Of a DNA stretch of 33,223 nucleotides, positions 7,010-14,909 are shown piece by piece. Made by a program: the position numbers and the translations under genes. The stretch is taken from NCBI GenBank assembly GCA_031263095.1, contig JAISGI010000034.1:1-33223 (forward strand). Reading direction: 5' to 3'. The first letter of the stretch is position 1, and every line of letters starts with the position of its first letter. The notes beneath the pieces are model-generated. The model was not told where the DNA came from and made no database searches. It worked only from the letters and a program-made list of their open reading frames with translations. The DNA comes from Rickettsiales bacterium (GTDB lineage: Bacteria; Pseudomonadota; Alphaproteobacteria; Rs-D84; CACZYB01).

Positions 7010-7038
7010 TTGCACGGAAGTTTTTTTCATGGTACAAT
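7010..7038 (+). promoter_or_regulatory. Sigma-70 promoter of the histone H1-like gene
   Basis: TTGCAC (7010-7015), 17 bp, TACAAT (7033-7038). Start expected near 7045. The AAGGAG ribosome site is at 7060-7065 and the ATG at 7072. It gives the H1-like gene a transcript independent of the phage operon. Confidence 0.75.
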
Positions 7039-7071
7039 GAACTTGTCTTTTGTTTGAATAAGGAGAGAACA

Positions 7072-7377
7072 ATGTTCAAAAGTATAGTCAAGAAAGCGGC
7101 GCCCGCGAAAAAGCCCGCCGTGAAGAAAGCTCCCGCAAAGAAACCAGCAGCGAAACCTGCGGTCAAAAAAGCGGCACCCGCGAAGAAACCCGCGGTAAAG
7201 AAGGCTCCGGCCAAGAAGCCCGTTGTAAAAAAGGCGGCTCCGGCTAGGACATCTGTGGTCAAAAAGGCCGCCGCAAAAAAGCTTGTGGCGAAAAAAGTCG
7301 TCGTGAAGAAGGCTGCCGTCAAGACCGTATCGGTCAAGAAGGTCGTTGCAAAAAAAAAAGTAGCGAAAAAAAAGTAG
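7072..7377 (+). CDS. Histone H1-like Lys/Ala/Pro-repeat DNA-binding protein
   Basis: 101 residues composed almost wholly of Lys, Ala, Pro and Val in degenerate repeats such as KKPAVKKAPA, resembling the C-terminal tail of eukaryotic histone H1 and bacterial H1-like proteins (AlgP, Hc1/Hc2-like, BpH1). Such tails bind and condense DNA without sequence specificity and are probably unfolded. The start at 7072 was chosen over an in-frame ATG at 7000 because promoter and ribosome site lie between them. The repeats make the gene prone to length change. It stands between the scaffold and capsid genes under its own promoter, so it may be a host gene caught in the cluster, or a nucleoid protein connected to DNA packaging; the latter is speculation. 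Confidence 0.75.
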   Translation: MFKSIVKKAAPAKKPAVKKAPAKKPAAKPAVKKAAPAKKPAVKKAPAKKPVVKKAAPARTSVVKKAAAKKLVAKKVVVKKAAVKTVSVKKVVAKKKVAKKK

Positions 7378-7418
7378 TCGCTTCTTATAAAACCAGCCCC
7401 AGCAAGGGTGAGAAAGTT

Positions 7419-7940
7419 GTGTTCAAGGACACTTTTTTCGATTCCATGCTGGGGTTTTTCTATATGCACACGCGCAAGATGCTGACCGTGTGGCTTGCTA
7501 TCGTGGTAGCCAGCTCGTTCCTGTCCGCGTTCGCGCGCAAGCTTTTGGTCTATCGCGAACTAAAGTTCGGCATACACCCGCTTGAGATAATGTTCACCGG
7601 CGTAATAGACGCAGTATTCCTGACCCTGCATCTGTTCGTGCCGGTGTTCGTGGCTGCTGTCATCATCCGCTATGCCATTATCCGCGCGAAGAAGATACAT
7701 CTGCCGCACTTCTTCGAGCCGACGTTCAGGCGCCAGGCCTCAATCTCTTTGGGACTGGCGATACTGCTTGGCGGATTCTTCTATGCCGACATATACTCGA
7801 GCACGGGATATTCCGAATCGGTAATGAAGTACTCGGCCAAGGTGGGCGTGCTTGCGTTCGCGGCGGTGCTGTTCACCTTTACCGCCTTGTACGGGTTGAT
7901 ACGCGGATTTTCGCCGATAGTGCGCGACGAACGTAAATAA
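7419..7940 (+). CDS. Four-helix inner-membrane protein of unknown function
   Basis: 173 residues with a GTG start preceded by AAGGGTGAG; the next in-frame ATG (7446) has no ribosome site. Four hydrophobic segments are visible at about 22-40, 60-82, 107-124 and 138-158, joined by short basic loops (IIRAKKIHLPHFFEPTFRRQ). No family is recognised. It follows the H1-like gene by 41 bp and ends before a strong terminator, so the two could form one unit. A short hairpin with a T-run (7419-7438) overlaps the start codon and may end part of the upstream transcripts or control initiation. It has no obvious phage counterpart. Confidence 0.6.
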   Translation: MFKDTFFDSMLGFFYMHTRKMLTVWLAIVVASSFLSAFARKLLVYRELKFGIHPLEIMFTGVIDAVFLTLHLFVPVFVAAVIIRYAIIRAKKIHLPHFFEPTFRRQASISLGLAILLGGFFYADIYSSTGYSESVMKYSAKVGVLAFAAVLFTFTALYGLIRGFSPIVRDERK

Positions 7941-7963
7941 GATTTTTGAACAACTATACTTTT

Positions 7964-7992
7964 AAGAGCCTCTTCCTTGAGGCTCTTTTTTT
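7964..7992 (+). terminator. Strong intrinsic terminator upstream of the capsid gene
   Basis: AAGAGCCTC (7964-7972), loop TTCCTT, GAGGCTCTT (7979-7987), then T7. It is a perfect 9-bp stem that closes the H1-like/membrane-protein unit and separates it from the capsid gene. Confidence 0.9.
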
Positions 7993-8012
7993 ATTCCCCA
8001 TAAGGGAGTGCG

Positions 8013-8030
8013 GCGCGAAAGCGCTTTTTT
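8013..8030 (+). promoter_or_regulatory. GNRA-loop hairpin with T6 in the capsid gene leader
   Basis: GCGC-GAAA-GCGC (8013-8024) followed by six T, ending 24 nt before the capsid ATG. It could be a short terminator/attenuator or an mRNA-stabilising 5' hairpin. A weak possible promoter (TTGAGG 7977, CATAAG 7999, 16 bp) lies just upstream. Confidence 0.45.
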
Positions 8031-8054
8031 CAACAAGCAAGAAAGGATACATAT

Positions 8055-8876
8055 ATGTCAATAGAAGAATCTTTCATCAAGCAATTTGAAGCCGAGGTGC
8101 ACCTTGCTTTCCAGCAGACAGGGACCAAGTTGCGCTCGACCGTGCGCACCAAGAACAACGTCAAGGGCGGCTCGACTACTTTCCAGAAAATAGGCAAGGG
8201 CGCGGCGACTACCAAGGTACGGCACCAGCCTATGGCGGTAATGAACCTCGACCATACTCCGGTGGAGTGTATGCTTCAGGATTTCTATGCGGGCGAGTGG
8301 GTGGACGAGCTTGACGAAATCAAGACGAACATAGATGAGCGGCGCGTGGTGGCCTCGGCCGGAGCGTATGCCCTCGGGCGTAAGTCGGACGAGCTTATCA
8401 TTGCCGAGCTTGCCAACGCGGTACAGTCCATAGACGTCGATTCCGAGGGGATGACCAAGGCGAAAATCCTGAACGCGCTTGAAATCCTCAACACCAACGA
8501 TGTGCCGGACGACGGCCAGCGTTTCGCGGTCGTGGGCGTTCACCAGTGGAACGAGCTCTTGAATCTGCCGGAATTTTCCTCGGCCGACTATGTGGGTGAA
8601 TCGTATCCCCTTTTGAAGGGGGTCGAATCGCGCAAGTGGCTTGGCATAAACTGGATTATGCACAATGCGCTTCCGGCGGCGTCGGATGTACGTTCGTGCT
8701 TCATATACCACAAAAACGCGATAGGGTACGCGAGTGGGCAGGATGTCAAGACCGACATTTCTTGGAGCGGAGAGAGAGCAGCGCATTTCGTCTCGAACTC
8801 GATGAGCCAGGGCGCGAAGCTTGTCGATTCGGAAGGGGTTGTGAAAATCAAGTGCGACGACACAACCAGTATATAG
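8055..8876 (+). CDS. Major capsid protein (podovirus-like)
   Basis: 273 residues. It builds the icosahedral head. The N-terminal pattern (EAEVHLAFQQTGTKLRSTV, TFQKIGKGAAT, then the aligned segment ending LDHTPVECMLQDFYAGEWVD) and the middle (DERRVVASAGAYALGRKSDELI) are those of capsid proteins in a podoviral group common in proteobacterial prophages. The C-terminal region (YHKNAIGYASGQDVKTDISW) matches the usual capsid closing strand. Length is compact but normal for this group. AAAGGA lies about 8 nt before the ATG. The gene is insulated by terminators on both sides, as expected of a highly expressed coat gene. The frame is intact, with no sign of decay. Confidence 0.8.
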   Translation: MSIEESFIKQFEAEVHLAFQQTGTKLRSTVRTKNNVKGGSTTFQKIGKGAATTKVRHQPMAVMNLDHTPVECMLQDFYAGEWVDELDEIKTNIDERRVVASAGAYALGRKSDELIIAELANAVQSIDVDSEGMTKAKILNALEILNTNDVPDDGQRFAVVGVHQWNELLNLPEFSSADYVGESYPLLKGVESRKWLGINWIMHNALPAASDVRSCFIYHKNAIGYASGQDVKTDISWSGERAAHFVSNSMSQGAKLVDSEGVVKIKCDDTTSI

Positions 8877-8884
8877 TTGAAAAT

Positions 8885-8914
8885 GTAAAAAGCCGGATTC
8901 ATTCCGGCTTTTTT
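8885..8914 (+). terminator. Terminator after the capsid gene
   Basis: AGCCGGA (8891-8897), loop TTCAT, TCCGGCT (8903-8909), flanked by A-run and T6. It probably reduces transcription from the abundant capsid message into the tail genes, as a terminator does behind T7 gene 10. Confidence 0.85.
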
Positions 8915-8945
8915 ACAACTTTAATTTTTTTATGAGGGAGGGACT

Positions 8946-9173
8946 ATGCTCAGCAAAAATCTATCGGTGCTTGCCTATTCGAACGGATTCACGCTTTGGC
9001 ACTATAAATCGCCGGAGGTGGCGGAGAGGGTCGAGGCCGAGGGATATTTCGTCCAGGTGGCGTCCATATTATCAGCCGGCGACGTTATGTTCGTCTCGTT
9101 CGAAGATGGCGGCGGGCGTCGGACCGTCTTTTACAACATAGGCGATGGAGCCCGAATAAGGAGGATGCAATGA
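8946..9173 (+). CDS. Small conserved-type phage protein between capsid and tail tube genes
   Basis: 75 residues with GAGGGAGG before the ATG. The sequence SVLAYSNGFTLWHYKSPE then AEGYFVQVASILSAGDVMFVS looks like a small beta-rich protein found directly after the capsid gene in related podoviral clusters; the function is not established, and a head-decoration or adaptor role is only a guess from position. Its TGA overlaps the next ATG (ATGA at 9170), so the two are translationally coupled. Confidence 0.65.
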   Translation: MLSKNLSVLAYSNGFTLWHYKSPEVAERVEAEGYFVQVASILSAGDVMFVSFEDGGGRRTVFYNIGDGARIRRMQ

Positions 9174-9724
9174 ATTTTACCGATATAGACCTTGCGAGCC
9201 GGGCCTTGAACCTTATCGGCGCGCGGGAGATAAGCTCGCTTGACGAGGGAAGCGCGGAGGCGCAGGCGGCGGCTGGAATTTATCCGCTTGTCAAGCGTCG
9301 CCTCATATCCTCGTTCACTTGGAGTTTCGCTAGGAAAAGCGAGAGGTTGAACCGGCTTGACGGCGAGGGCGCCTGCGGGTATATCGCGAGGTTCGCGCTG
9401 CCCCCGGACTTTATACGCGCGGTCGGAATATCGCCGCGGGTGGAGTACAAAATCGCAGGTGGAGAGCTTGTGTGCAATGCTTCGGCCGTGGAGCTCGACT
9501 ATATCGCGGACGTGGGCGCGGAGGGGTTTTCGCCAATGTTCGTAAGCGCGCTTGTATCCGCCTTGGCAGCTGAATTCTCGCTCTGTCTTTTGGACGACGG
9601 GACGAAGTTCAACACGCTTCAGCGCCGCGCCATGCTTGAGCTCAAAGAGGCGCGCTTGTGCGAATCGCAGCAGGAGAGCCCCAAGCGAATCGCCAGCTTT
9701 CCATTATCCAACGCAAGGAAATAA
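9170..9724 (+). CDS. Tail tubular protein A (T7 gp11-like head-tail adaptor)
   Basis: 184 residues. The opening (IDLASRALNLIGAREISSLDEGS, here split as in the ORF start) followed by AAAGIYPLVKRRLISSFTW is the hallmark of podoviral tail tubular protein A, the ring that joins portal to nozzle. Family members begin with a helix pair containing LIG...I.S..., then P..R...L....W. The middle has the expected PPDFIRAVGI and YIADVG segments. Translationally coupled to the small gene upstream; the tail tubular B gene follows after 1 nt. Frame and length (usual 180-200 residues) are intact. Confidence 0.8.
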   Translation: MNFTDIDLASRALNLIGAREISSLDEGSAEAQAAAGIYPLVKRRLISSFTWSFARKSERLNRLDGEGACGYIARFALPPDFIRAVGISPRVEYKIAGGELVCNASAVELDYIADVGAEGFSPMFVSALVSALAAEFSLCLLDDGTKFNTLQRRAMLELKEARLCESQQESPKRIASFPLSNARK

Positions 9725-9725
9725 A

Positions 9726-11666
9726 ATGTACAGACAGAGCATAACGCTTGCCTCGTTCGCGCGGGGCGAGATTTCGCCCGACCTTTACGGCCGCGGCGAC
9801 TTTTCCGCCTATCGCGCCGGAGCCATGCGGATACGGAACATGAGGCCGATGGGTACCGGTGGAATCGCGCGGAGAGACGGGCTTGTCTTTATGGCCGAGC
9901 TTGGCCAGCCGGGAGTGCTTGTTCCGTTCGAATCGAACAACGGCAAGCGGTTCATATTCTTCCTTAGTGCGGGCAAGCTTTGCATATACAACGAGAAAGG
10001 TGCGGCATGCGACCTGTACGACGATGCGCGCAACGAGGTCAAGTCCATTACTACGCCGTACAACGCGGATGCCGTCTCGGCCTTGCGGCATGCGCAGAAA
10101 GGGGATGACGTATATCTTGCCACCGCGACTGCGAAACCGAAGATTATCCGCTATAACCCGTACACCGACATATTCACCATGCTCGACTGGGAGTTCGCGA
10201 AGAAGAGCGGGGCGGACAGGCTTTTGTGCCCGTTCGCCAAGTTTCCGATAGTCGAGAGGGTATTACTTACCCCATCGGGCACCACCGGCAACATAACCAT
10301 CACGGCAAGCGAAACGATATTCCGCGGCGGGCATGTCGGTGTCAGGTTCAATCTGAACGGCGGGCAGGTGGAGATAACCTGGATAAGCGCTACTATGACC
10401 TATGCCGAAGCTACGGTGCGTGCAGCCCTTTCGTCGACAGCAGCAACCAAGGATTGGACGGAGCAGGCGTTTTCGGTCGCGCGCGGATGGCCGTCGAGCC
10501 TTACTTTCCACCAGGGGCGTCTTGTCATCGGAGGATCGCGCGATCTGCCCAACCGCATGTGGATGTCCAAGACAGGGGAGTACAACAACTTCGACCTTGG
10601 CGAGGGGTTGGATGACGAGGCTATCGAATTCGACATACTTTCGGACAGAGGGCATTTGATATGTTCGGTTTTTTCCGGCAAGCACCTGCAGGTGTTCACG
10701 ACGGATTCGGAGTGGATGGTGTCAGGGTTCCCGCTTACCCCGTCCTCTCTTGCCATAAAGGAGCAGACGCGAATCGGGTCGATATTCGCTAAGAACCTCG
10801 CTCCGCAACTGGTCGAGGGCTCGACTGTATTCGTGGCCAAGAACGAGCGCGAGATACGCGAATTCTATTATGGCGAAATCGAGGGCGGATATTTTTCCGA
10901 CGATCTGGCCTCGCTATCCTCGCACCTGCTCAACGCCCCCATCGACCAGGACTATGACCGAGTGGGGCGGACGCTTTACATAGTGCAAGGCGACGGGACA
11001 ATCGCCGCACTGCTCATCAACAAGGCCATGGAGACGAGTGCTTGGTTCGCATACGAGACCGATGGCAAGTTCCTTTCCCTATGTGCAATCGGCGGGAGCG
11101 TATGGGTGGCGGTAGAGCGCTTTGGGCAGTACTTCCTCGAGCGATTTTCCAAGGACGCGGTATGCGATTCGTGCGTAGTGCGCGACCTTGCTGTGCCTAC
11201 TGCGGAAGTGTCCGGCCTTGGGCATCTTGAGGGCAAGACGGTATGTGCAAACGCGGATGGGTATGTGTTCGAGGCCATAGTTTCGGGTGGGAAAATACAA
11301 CTCCCCATACCGGCGCGGCGGATTTGCGTCGGGATGAAATTCGCGCACCTGCTATGCCCCCTACCGCCATTCATTGGGAGGTCGAGGCCGCCGAAGGCGA
11401 GCCGGCTTCTCGACCTTGCCATACGGGTAGAGAATACACCTCTGCTACAGGCGGATGTCGGCGAAGGGCTTAAAAGTTATACCGGACAGCAGCTTGACAC
11501 GACGGAGATTCTCGACAGAAGCCTTGGCGACTTTACCGGCGACATACACATCCGGGCGCGCGGGTTCGTGCGAAACTTCGAGAGCGCGCTTTACAAAATC
11601 TCGGGAGACAAACCGTTCAAGCTTAAAATACTAAACATAACCGCCACTATCGAGTGCGTGAAATAA
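9726..11666 (+). CDS. Tail tubular protein B / tail nozzle protein
   Basis: 646 residues from the ATG at 9726, preceded by AAGGAA; a longer frame begins at 9552 but overlaps the preceding gene. The start (SITLASFARGEISPDLYGRG, then YRAGAMRIRNMRPMGTGGIARRDGL) is typical of the large nozzle/stabilisation proteins of podoviruses. Later landmarks include SSLTFHQGRLVIGGSRDLPNR at about 245-270 and the long beta-rich C-terminal half. In virions this protein forms the tail tip through which DNA leaves. The T7 homologue is somewhat longer (about 790 residues), but shorter forms are common in other podoviruses. No frameshift is seen. Confidence 0.8.
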   Translation: MYRQSITLASFARGEISPDLYGRGDFSAYRAGAMRIRNMRPMGTGGIARRDGLVFMAELGQPGVLVPFESNNGKRFIFFLSAGKLCIYNEKGAACDLYDDARNEVKSITTPYNADAVSALRHAQKGDDVYLATATAKPKIIRYNPYTDIFTMLDWEFAKKSGADRLLCPFAKFPIVERVLLTPSGTTGNITITASETIFRGGHVGVRFNLNGGQVEITWISATMTYAEATVRAALSSTAATKDWTEQAFSVARGWPSSLTFHQGRLVIGGSRDLPNRMWMSKTGEYNNFDLGEGLDDEAIEFDILSDRGHLICSVFSGKHLQVFTTDSEWMVSGFPLTPSSLAIKEQTRIGSIFAKNLAPQLVEGSTVFVAKNEREIREFYYGEIEGGYFSDDLASLSSHLLNAPIDQDYDRVGRTLYIVQGDGTIAALLINKAMETSAWFAYETDGKFLSLCAIGGSVWVAVERFGQYFLERFSKDAVCDSCVVRDLAVPTAEVSGLGHLEGKTVCANADGYVFEAIVSGGKIQLPIPARRICVGMKFAHLLCPLPPFIGRSRPPKASRLLDLAIRVENTPLLQADVGEGLKSYTGQQLDTTEILDRSLGDFTGDIHIRARGFVRNFESALYKISGDKPFKLKILNITATIECVK

Positions 11667-11675
11667 GGAGGCAAC

Positions 11676-12134
11676 ATGGGAACCACAGCAGGACTTTTAT
11701 CCGTCTTTGACTATGCCAAGGACAAGGTAGATTCCAAGCGCAAGAGCGTCGCGGCGAACGCCGAGGCCAAGCGCGAGAACGAGTATCTTGGCGAGCTTGA
11801 CGAAATTGAAACCCAGAAAATCCTTGCCAAGCAGGGGATATTCGAGGAGCAGAAGGAGAATCTCCTCAAGGAGAAGCTTGCCAGCAACAAGGCGCGCATG
11901 GCGGCGGCAGGGCTTGGCGGAACTTCGGCTTCGTTCGATGCGGCTGCGCGCGCTCTTGCAAAAAAGGCCGAGAAGGAGACGCTTGCGAACGAGTATTTCG
12001 CGGATTTGGATCTGCGCAAGCTTGAGCTTGTCTCGGCGTACAAGCAGAGTTCGAACCTCCTTCAAGCGTCGAAAAGCGGAAGCGGGTCGGCGGAAGTCGC
12101 GCTTGTCAAAAAAATAATCAGCGGGAAGAAATAA
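11676..12134 (+). CDS. Helical internal virion-like protein
   Basis: 152 residues with AAGGAGG before the ATG. It is almost entirely helical, rich in Lys, Glu and Ala, with a small Gly/Ala break in the middle (MAAAGLGGTSASFDAAARAL). This shape and position, between tail tubular B and the fibre gene, match the small internal virion protein (gp14-like) of T7-like clusters. Sequence alone does not prove the assignment. The large internal proteins that follow in T7 (gp15, gp16) are absent, and the next gene begins directly at 12135. Confidence 0.55.
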   Translation: MGTTAGLLSVFDYAKDKVDSKRKSVAANAEAKRENEYLGELDEIETQKILAKQGIFEEQKENLLKEKLASNKARMAAAGLGGTSASFDAAARALAKKAEKETLANEYFADLDLRKLELVSAYKQSSNLLQASKSGSGSAEVALVKKIISGKK

Positions 12135-12836
12135 ATGAGTAGCAGAATCACCTATATTGCGGACGGGCTTTCGCGCGAGTTTGCTTTTGCGTTCCGCATA
12201 TTCTCACCCGCGGACCTGTGTGTCGAGATAGACGGAGAGCGTTATTCCGACTTCGCCATCGAATCGCTGGGCACGGGCGGAAAAGCCATATTCGACGTCG
12301 CTCCGCCGACCGGTTCCAGAGTGTGCCTTTACCGGCGGCTTGACTTCTCGCGCGAGTCGGCGTTTTCAACCGGTGGAGTATTCCGTGCCGAAGATCTCAA
12401 TACCGAAATCGCGTACAACCGCGCGTGCGCGGAGCAAGCATACGACGCTTCTGCGCGCTCAATCAAGCTTGGCGCAGGGATTGCCGAAACGTGCGAGCTC
12501 GAGCTGCCGCGACCGCAGGCAAACCTTGTGCTTGCATGGAATGCGGATGGCACCGCGCTTGTCAACCGGGATGTAGATTTGGCTGAGAAGGTCGCGTATC
12601 TGGAGGATCTGGTCGCGACGGCGGAGGGAATATACTCCGACCTTGCCGGTGCGTTCGGATCTTCCCTTGACGCGGGAGCGTTCGGTGTTGTCAAAAACCT
12701 AATCTCGCTTGTCAGGGGTGTCATACCCGAATCGTTCATCGATCTTGGCCAGGTCGCGGACGGCGCGGACGAGCCGCTTGACAACGGAAGCATAACCGAT
12801 GACGTCCTTGAACTTCAAGATCTCGGGCAGGTTTGA
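12135..12836 (+). CDS. Tail fibre N-terminal domain protein, short
   Basis: 233 residues. The N-terminal 120 residues (ITYIADGLSREFAFAFRIFS, then VEIDGERYSD, YRRLDFSRESAF and FRAEDLNTEIAYNRACAEQA) match the T7-type tail fibre N-domain, which attaches fibres to the tail. The remainder is a short helical and linker region that stops at LELQDLGQV. No long trimeric shaft or receptor-binding tip follows; T7 gp17 is about 550 residues. It could be truncated, an adaptor for a fibre encoded elsewhere, or a particle with limited host range. Its end overlaps the terminase start by 38 bp, which looks original to the cluster. Confidence 0.75.
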   Translation: MSSRITYIADGLSREFAFAFRIFSPADLCVEIDGERYSDFAIESLGTGGKAIFDVAPPTGSRVCLYRRLDFSRESAFSTGGVFRAEDLNTEIAYNRACAEQAYDASARSIKLGAGIAETCELELPRPQANLVLAWNADGTALVNRDVDLAEKVAYLEDLVATAEGIYSDLAGAFGSSLDAGAFGVVKNLISLVRGVIPESFIDLGQVADGADEPLDNGSITDDVLELQDLGQV

Positions 12837-13413
12837 AGAATTCGTATGCGAGTGGAATTTGTCGAATGGGATGACAACGCCTGCACATCACTTGCGAATC
12901 GCGAGATTCCTTGAGCGTGTAGCTGGGTCGGAGAAGAAGCGCGGCCTGCTTTTGGCCTTTCGCGGGAGCGGCAAGTCGAGCATTGTCGGGCTGTTCCTAT
13001 GCTGGCTGCTAGGCCGCGATCCGAACGTGCGAATCGTGGTAATATCGGCCGATTATCCGCTTGCCAAAAAGATGGTACGGAACGCGAAACGGATAATCGA
13101 ATCGCATCCGAAGCTTGCTTTCCTGCGGCCTCTCAAACACTCCGAATGGGCGGGCGGGTGCATAACGGTGGCGCGGGACAGGCCGCTTCGCGATCCCTCA
13201 ATCCTTGCCGCCGGTATGGGTTCGAATATCACAGGAAGCCGGGCGGACGTGGTGATCTGCGACGACGTGGAGGTGCCCAAAAACTCGAATACGCGCGCGA
13301 AACGCGAGGAGCTGCGTGAGCGACTTCTCGAGCTCGAGTTCGTTCTTGTCCCAGGAGGGGTACAGATTTTCATCGGTACGCCGCATACGGTGCATACTAT
13401 TTACAGGGTGTAA
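12799..13413 (+). CDS. terL: Large terminase subunit, N-terminal ATPase half (split gene)
   Basis: 204 residues forming the DNA-packaging motor ATPase. Walker A is AFRGSGKS (53-60), Walker B is VVICDD with E158 two residues on, and the coupling motif is IGTPHT (192-197). The protein ends at TIYRV, precisely where T7-like terminases pass from ATPase to nuclease domain. The missing nuclease half is at 16401-17264. The TAC codon for Tyr202 lies in a TACA that is repeated just before the second half; joining there restores one frame. The start overlaps the fibre gene. Normal TerL proteins are 450-600 residues in one chain, so this is a genuine split. Because all ATPase motifs are intact, decay is not evident. 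Confidence 0.85.
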   Translation: MTSLNFKISGRFEEFVCEWNLSNGMTTPAHHLRIARFLERVAGSEKKRGLLLAFRGSGKSSIVGLFLCWLLGRDPNVRIVVISADYPLAKKMVRNAKRIIESHPKLAFLRPLKHSEWAGGCITVARDRPLRDPSILAAGMGSNITGSRADVVICDDVEVPKNSNTRAKREELRERLLELEFVLVPGGVQIFIGTPHTVHTIYRV

Positions 13414-13421
13414 AAATCCGC

Positions 13422-13450
13422 TTCACTTGCGGCGTTTTTTGTGGTATAAT
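13422..13450 (+). promoter_or_regulatory. Promoter of the ftsZ unit
   Basis: TTCACT (13422-13427), 17 bp, TATAAT (13445-13450, perfect -10). Start expected near 13457. With that start, ATG 13465 would have an 8-nt leader without ribosome site, while ATG 13477 has GGGAGAG in front; this favours the second ATG. Confidence 0.75.
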
Positions 13451-13476
13451 TACGTCAAATTTCCATGGGAGAGAAA

Positions 13477-14880
13477 ATGGACGAAATTCAAAATCTGGTG
13501 CCGAAGCTCAAAGTCCTTGGCCTTGGTGGCGCGGGTTGCAACGCTGTGGATTCAATGATAGAAAACGGTGTTTCGGACGTGGAGTTCATTGCCGCGAACA
13601 CGGACGCGCAGTCGCTTGCCCTTTGCAAAGCCTCGCGGAAAATCCAGCTTGGGCGCAAGACGACGCGTGGGCTTGGTTCGGGCTCAAAACCAGAGGTCGG
13701 GCTTGCCGCGGCGGAGGAATCCATTGCCGAACTTGCCGAGGCTATTGAGGACGCGGACATACTTTTTCTTGCTGGCGGAATGGGCGGAGGAACGGGTTCG
13801 GGCGCGATGCCGGTTGCGGCCTCGCTCGCTCGGGAAAAGGGCGTACTTTCCATCGCGGTTGTGACCACTCCGTTCGATTTCGAGGGAGAGAAAAAATCCG
13901 CAATAGCAAAGGACGCGCTTGCCAAACTTTCTGCCTCGTGTGACTGTCTTATCGTTTTGCCGAACCAGAACCTTTACAAGGTTGCGGGCGAGGGTTCGAC
14001 GTTCAAGGCTGCGTGCAAGATTTCGGATAATGTGCTTCTTGAGGCTGTGAAAAACCTTACCGATCTTATCATGAAGCCGGGGCTTATCAACCTAGACTTT
14101 GCGGATATACGTGCGGTAATGGAAAGCAGGGGCAGGAGCATAATCGGTGTCGCAATCGAGCGAGGGGAGAACCGCGCCGCGCGTGCGGTTGAGAGAGCTC
14201 TTGCCAATCCTCTGTTCGCGAGCGAATCGATACATGGTGCCTCTGGCCTGCTTGTCAACATAACTGGCAACGCGGACAACCTTGCGCTCTCTGAAGTGCG
14301 CGAGATTATGGATACGGTCAGGGCATCTATCGACACGGCGAGCGTGGATTTCGTATTCGGGACGTGTTTCGACGAATCTATGGGGGACGACCTTAAAGTC
14401 GCCATAATCGCGACTGGAATCGGAGCGGAGGAGCGGGCTTTCGCACCTCGGCCGTCGACGGTTTTTGCGCCTATGCCGAAGCCGGTCGAACCCAAGGAGG
14501 AAAAGCCTTTCAGCGCGAGTAAGCCCAGCTCCATAGAGGCATTTATTGAGGACGAGGCCAAGGAAATCAAGAAAGCGAGCGAGCTTTTCGCATCCAAGGA
14601 CGACGACGATCCAGAACCGCCCAAGGGCCGCAAGCCAAACCCTTTGACCGAATTCTTCACCAAGCTTGGCTCGGGCAGCGAGGGTAAGTTATTCGACGAT
14701 GTGGCCGGTTCGGACATAAAGCTTTCCGTCGATTCCGTTTCGAGCGAGGAGGACAATGTAGTCTTTCTTGCCGGCAGTGTCGAGAAGGGCGCCAAGGAAG
14801 ACAAACAAATCGACCTTATGGAGATGATTAGGAAGATGGAGGAAAACCTCGAGCTTCCGGCAATATTCAAACGCAATTGA
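13477..14880 (+). CDS. ftsZ: Cell division GTPase FtsZ
   Basis: FtsZ polymerises at mid-cell into the division ring. From ATG 13477 it has 467 residues (an upstream ATG at 13465 adds four). The GTPase domain shows LGLGGAGCNAVDSMI, ANTDAQSL, the tubulin signature GGGTGSG (about 103-109) within AGGMGGGTGSGAM, TTPFDFEG, PNQNLY and the catalytic T7 loop GLINLDFADIR (NLDFAD at about 205-210). A long acidic Ser/Lys-rich linker follows, ending in ELPAIFKRN, the conserved C-terminal peptide that binds FtsA and other partners. All of this points to a working bacterial FtsZ, not a phage tubulin. Oddly, it has its own promoter and terminator inside a split phage terminase, far from ftsW-murGCB. Confidence 0.93.
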   Translation: MDEIQNLVPKLKVLGLGGAGCNAVDSMIENGVSDVEFIAANTDAQSLALCKASRKIQLGRKTTRGLGSGSKPEVGLAAAEESIAELAEAIEDADILFLAGGMGGGTGSGAMPVAASLAREKGVLSIAVVTTPFDFEGEKKSAIAKDALAKLSASCDCLIVLPNQNLYKVAGEGSTFKAACKISDNVLLEAVKNLTDLIMKPGLINLDFADIRAVMESRGRSIIGVAIERGENRAARAVERALANPLFASESIHGASGLLVNITGNADNLALSEVREIMDTVRASIDTASVDFVFGTCFDESMGDDLKVAIIATGIGAEERAFAPRPSTVFAPMPKPVEPKEEKPFSASKPSSIEAFIEDEAKEIKKASELFASKDDDDPEPPKGRKPNPLTEFFTKLGSGSEGKLFDDVAGSDIKLSVDSVSSEEDNVVFLAGSVEKGAKEDKQIDLMEMIRKMEENLELPAIFKRN

Positions 14881-14909
14881 AAAATACTTCGTCGCGCTGA
14901 TTTTATATG

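Noticed and set aside
7397-7459. CCCCAGCA (7397-7404) and TGCTGGGG (7447-7454) plus T5 as a terminator of the H1-like gene
   Set aside because: The 42-nt loop contains the start of the next gene. Pairing is possible but unlikely to terminate efficiently, so it was not listed as a feature.
14877-14909. Promoter for the portal gene (TTGAAA at 14877 with TTATAT at 14903)
   Set aside because: The spacer would be 20 bp and the ftsZ terminator follows at once, so it could not serve the portal gene well.
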